DNA from: Acidimicrobiaceae bacterium
Lineage (GTDB): Bacteria; Actinomycetota; Acidimicrobiia; Acidimicrobiales; Salinilacustritrichaceae
NCBI GenBank assembly: GCA_003476595.1
Contig: DMTU01000114.1
Span: 8,419 to 14,453, forward strand
Direction of reading: 5' to 3'
DNA: 6,035 nucleotides
The notes below the pieces were generated by a model, which saw only the letters and a program-made list of their open reading frames with translations, ran no database searches and had not been told where the DNA came from. Positions 4,980 to 6,035 of the stretch are shown one piece after another. The position numbers and the translations under genes are program-made. The stretch's first letter is position 1. Each line of letters starts with the position of its first letter.

Positions 4980-6014
4980 TCAGCTCGACGGCGACGACGG
5001 TGTGAGGTCGTGCGGCGCGGCCCAGGAGTGCAGCGTGCGCACGTAGCCGGCGCGCTCGAAGGCGGCCGGGTCGCCCGAGGTCGAGTGGTTGGCGCTGCCC
5101 CGGAGCTGGGCGACGGAGTCGTACTCCCGCTCGGTCAGCCAGGCCAGCAGCTCGGACTCGAGCACCGCGACGTGCTCGGGGCCGTGGCGCAGCAGTGCCG
5201 AGGTGGTCATCGCCACGTCGGCCCCGACCAGCAGGGCCTTCACCACATCGGTGCCGCTGGCCACGCCGGAGGTGGCCGCCAGGGACGCCCGACCGGCGAG
5301 GTGCGGAGACAGGATGGCGATCCAGCGCAGCGGCAGCCGCAGCTCCGACGGGCTGCTCAGCTCGACCCGGGGCACGACCGTGAGGGTTTCCAGGTCCAGG
5401 TCCGGTTGGTAGAAGCGGTTGAAGAGCACGAGGCCGTCGGCTCCGGCACGCACGACGTCCTGGGCGAAGCCGGCCATGGCCGAGTAGTACGGGCTGAGCT
5501 TCACCGCGAGCGGGATGTCGATCTCCTCGCGCACCGCGGCGATGATCTCCAGGTCGCGGTCCTCGACGTCGTCGGCGGCCAGCAGCGGGTCGGCGGCGAG
5601 GTGATACAGGTTCAGCTCGAGCGCGTCGGCGCCGGCGTCCTGGAGCCGTCGGGCGTGGTCGGTCCACCCGCCGGGCGAGGTGGCGTTGAGGCTGGCGATC
5701 ACCGGCAGCGAGGTGACGGCCTTGATGCGGGCCAGGCGCTCCACGTAGCGGTCGCCGGCGTGGGGCAGCTCGTCGATGGAGGGGAAGTAGTCGAGCGCCT
5801 CGGCGAAGTGCTCGGAGCCGGCTTCGAGGGCCCGGTTGAGCTCGGACTCCTCGTGCAGGATCTCCTCCTCGAACAGCGACGGCAGCACGACCGCGCCGGC
5901 GCCGGCAGCCTCCAGCCGGCGCACGACGTCGGGGTCGTCGGTGATCGGCGACGCCGAGGCCACGATGGGCGAGCGCAGGGACAGGCCCAGGTAGGTGGTG
6001 GTGAGGTCGACCAT
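4980..6014 (-). CDS. Dihydroorotate-dehydrogenase-like FMN protein (not classical PyrD)
   Basis: A 344-residue TIM-barrel flavoprotein of the dihydroorotate-dehydrogenase-like group. Barrel landmarks are S-P-I-V-A-S-A-S-P-I-T (15-25), V-I-A-S-L-N (105-110), A-L-E-L-N (131-135), V-K-L-S-P (171-175, the FMN-contacting Lys), L-V-L-F-N-R-F (195-201) and the C-terminal phosphate-binding segment T-S-G-V-A-S-G-T-D-V-V-K-A-L-L-V-G-A-D (248-266). The substrate loop of true dihydroorotate dehydrogenases, with the catalytic Cys or Ser and the C-P-N motif after E-L-N, is absent: here L-Y-H-L-A-A-D-P follows. A role in pyrimidine synthesis is therefore unlikely and the substrate is unknown. Such genes are recalled to lie beside pyruvate:ferredoxin oxidoreductase genes in several bacteria, a link this window cannot test. 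The start is ATG 6014 with GGAG 7 bases upstream. A stop codon one base before the ATG suggests tight coupling to a gene beyond the edge. The Ser/Pro-rich end (T-P-S-S-P-S-S) looks disordered. Confidence 0.9.
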   Translation of the reverse strand: MVDLTTTYLGLSLRSPIVASASPITDDPDVVRRLEAAGAGAVVLPSLFEEEILHEESELNRALEAGSEHFAEALDYFPSIDELPHAGDRYVERLARIKAVTSLPVIASLNATSPGGWTDHARRLQDAGADALELNLYHLAADPLLAADDVEDRDLEIIAAVREEIDIPLAVKLSPYYSAMAGFAQDVVRAGADGLVLFNRFYQPDLDLETLTVVPRVELSSPSELRLPLRWIAILSPHLAGRASLAATSGVASGTDVVKALLVGADVAMTTSALLRHGPEHVAVLESELLAWLTEREYDSVAQLRGSANHSTSGDPAAFERAGYVRTLHSWAAPHDLTPSSPSS

Positions 6015-6015
6015 C

Positions 6016-6035
6016 TCAGCGCTCCGTCTCGTCGT
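6016..6035 (-). CDS. Possible 3' end of an upstream minus-strand gene (partial)
   Basis: Read on the minus strand, the last 20 bases give D-E-T-E-R followed by TGA (6018-6016), one base before ATG 6014. The GGAG ribosome-binding site of the next gene would lie within its last codons, a common arrangement in translationally coupled operons. Five residues are too few to identify a product, and an open frame this short can arise by chance. Confidence 0.3.

Noticed and set aside
4915..5667. Minus-strand 250-residue open frame inside the dihydroorotate-dehydrogenase-like gene
   Set aside because: A frame-shifted shadow, mostly Arg, Ala, Gly and Pro; the flavoprotein frame carries the real motifs.

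Overview
This is a GC-rich window, by eye about 70 % G+C, densely packed with genes and with strong G/C bias at third codon positions. The gene content (an MMPL/RND exporter beside a TetR repressor, a 1-Cys peroxiredoxin, an FMN reductase and a dihydroorotate-dehydrogenase-like flavoprotein) and the GTG starts fit a high-GC actinobacterium. An acidimicrobial-type lineage is a guess that the sequence alone cannot confirm. There are no rRNA or tRNA genes, CRISPR arrays, insertion sequences or phage genes. Everything looks chromosomal.

Layout, left to right. (1) 30-2258 (minus) encodes a 742-residue, twelve-helix MMPL/RND-type exporter. (2) 2259-2379 is a divergent intergenic region with a candidate promoter for the exporter and a tandem 9-bp repeat that is a candidate operator. 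(3) 2380-3000 (plus) encodes a TetR-family regulator. (4) An 11-bp convergent gap, with a possible hairpin, separates it from (5) 3012-3638 (minus), a four-helix membrane protein ending in a histidine-kinase-like dimerisation helix pair that has no phospho-accepting His and no ATPase domain. (6) 3675-4208 (minus) is an NADPH-dependent FMN reductase. (7) 4250-4885 (minus) is a 1-Cys (Prx6-type) peroxiredoxin. (8) 4886-4979 is a gap with a candidate peroxiredoxin promoter. (9) 4980-6014 (minus) is a dihydroorotate-dehydrogenase-like protein. (10) The last 20 bases may be the 3' end of another minus-strand gene, one base from the previous start.

Two functional modules can be inferred. The first is a TetR/exporter pair, where the regulator probably represses the divergent transporter in response to a hydrophobic or acyl ligand. 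The second is a minus-strand run from 6014 to 3012. Peroxiredoxin, FMN reductase and membrane protein are spaced 41 and 36 bp apart and are probably cotranscribed from a promoter near 4926-4954. The dihydroorotate-dehydrogenase-like gene lies upstream and may belong to a separate unit that enters from beyond the right edge. The shared theme of the second module is flavin and thiol redox chemistry.

I see no clear previously undescribed multi-gene system. The most unusual items are the kinase-less DHp-like membrane protein, the asymmetric loss of the proton-relay Asp-Tyr pair in the second half of the exporter, and the absence of the catalytic Cys/Ser loop in the dihydroorotate-dehydrogenase-like protein.
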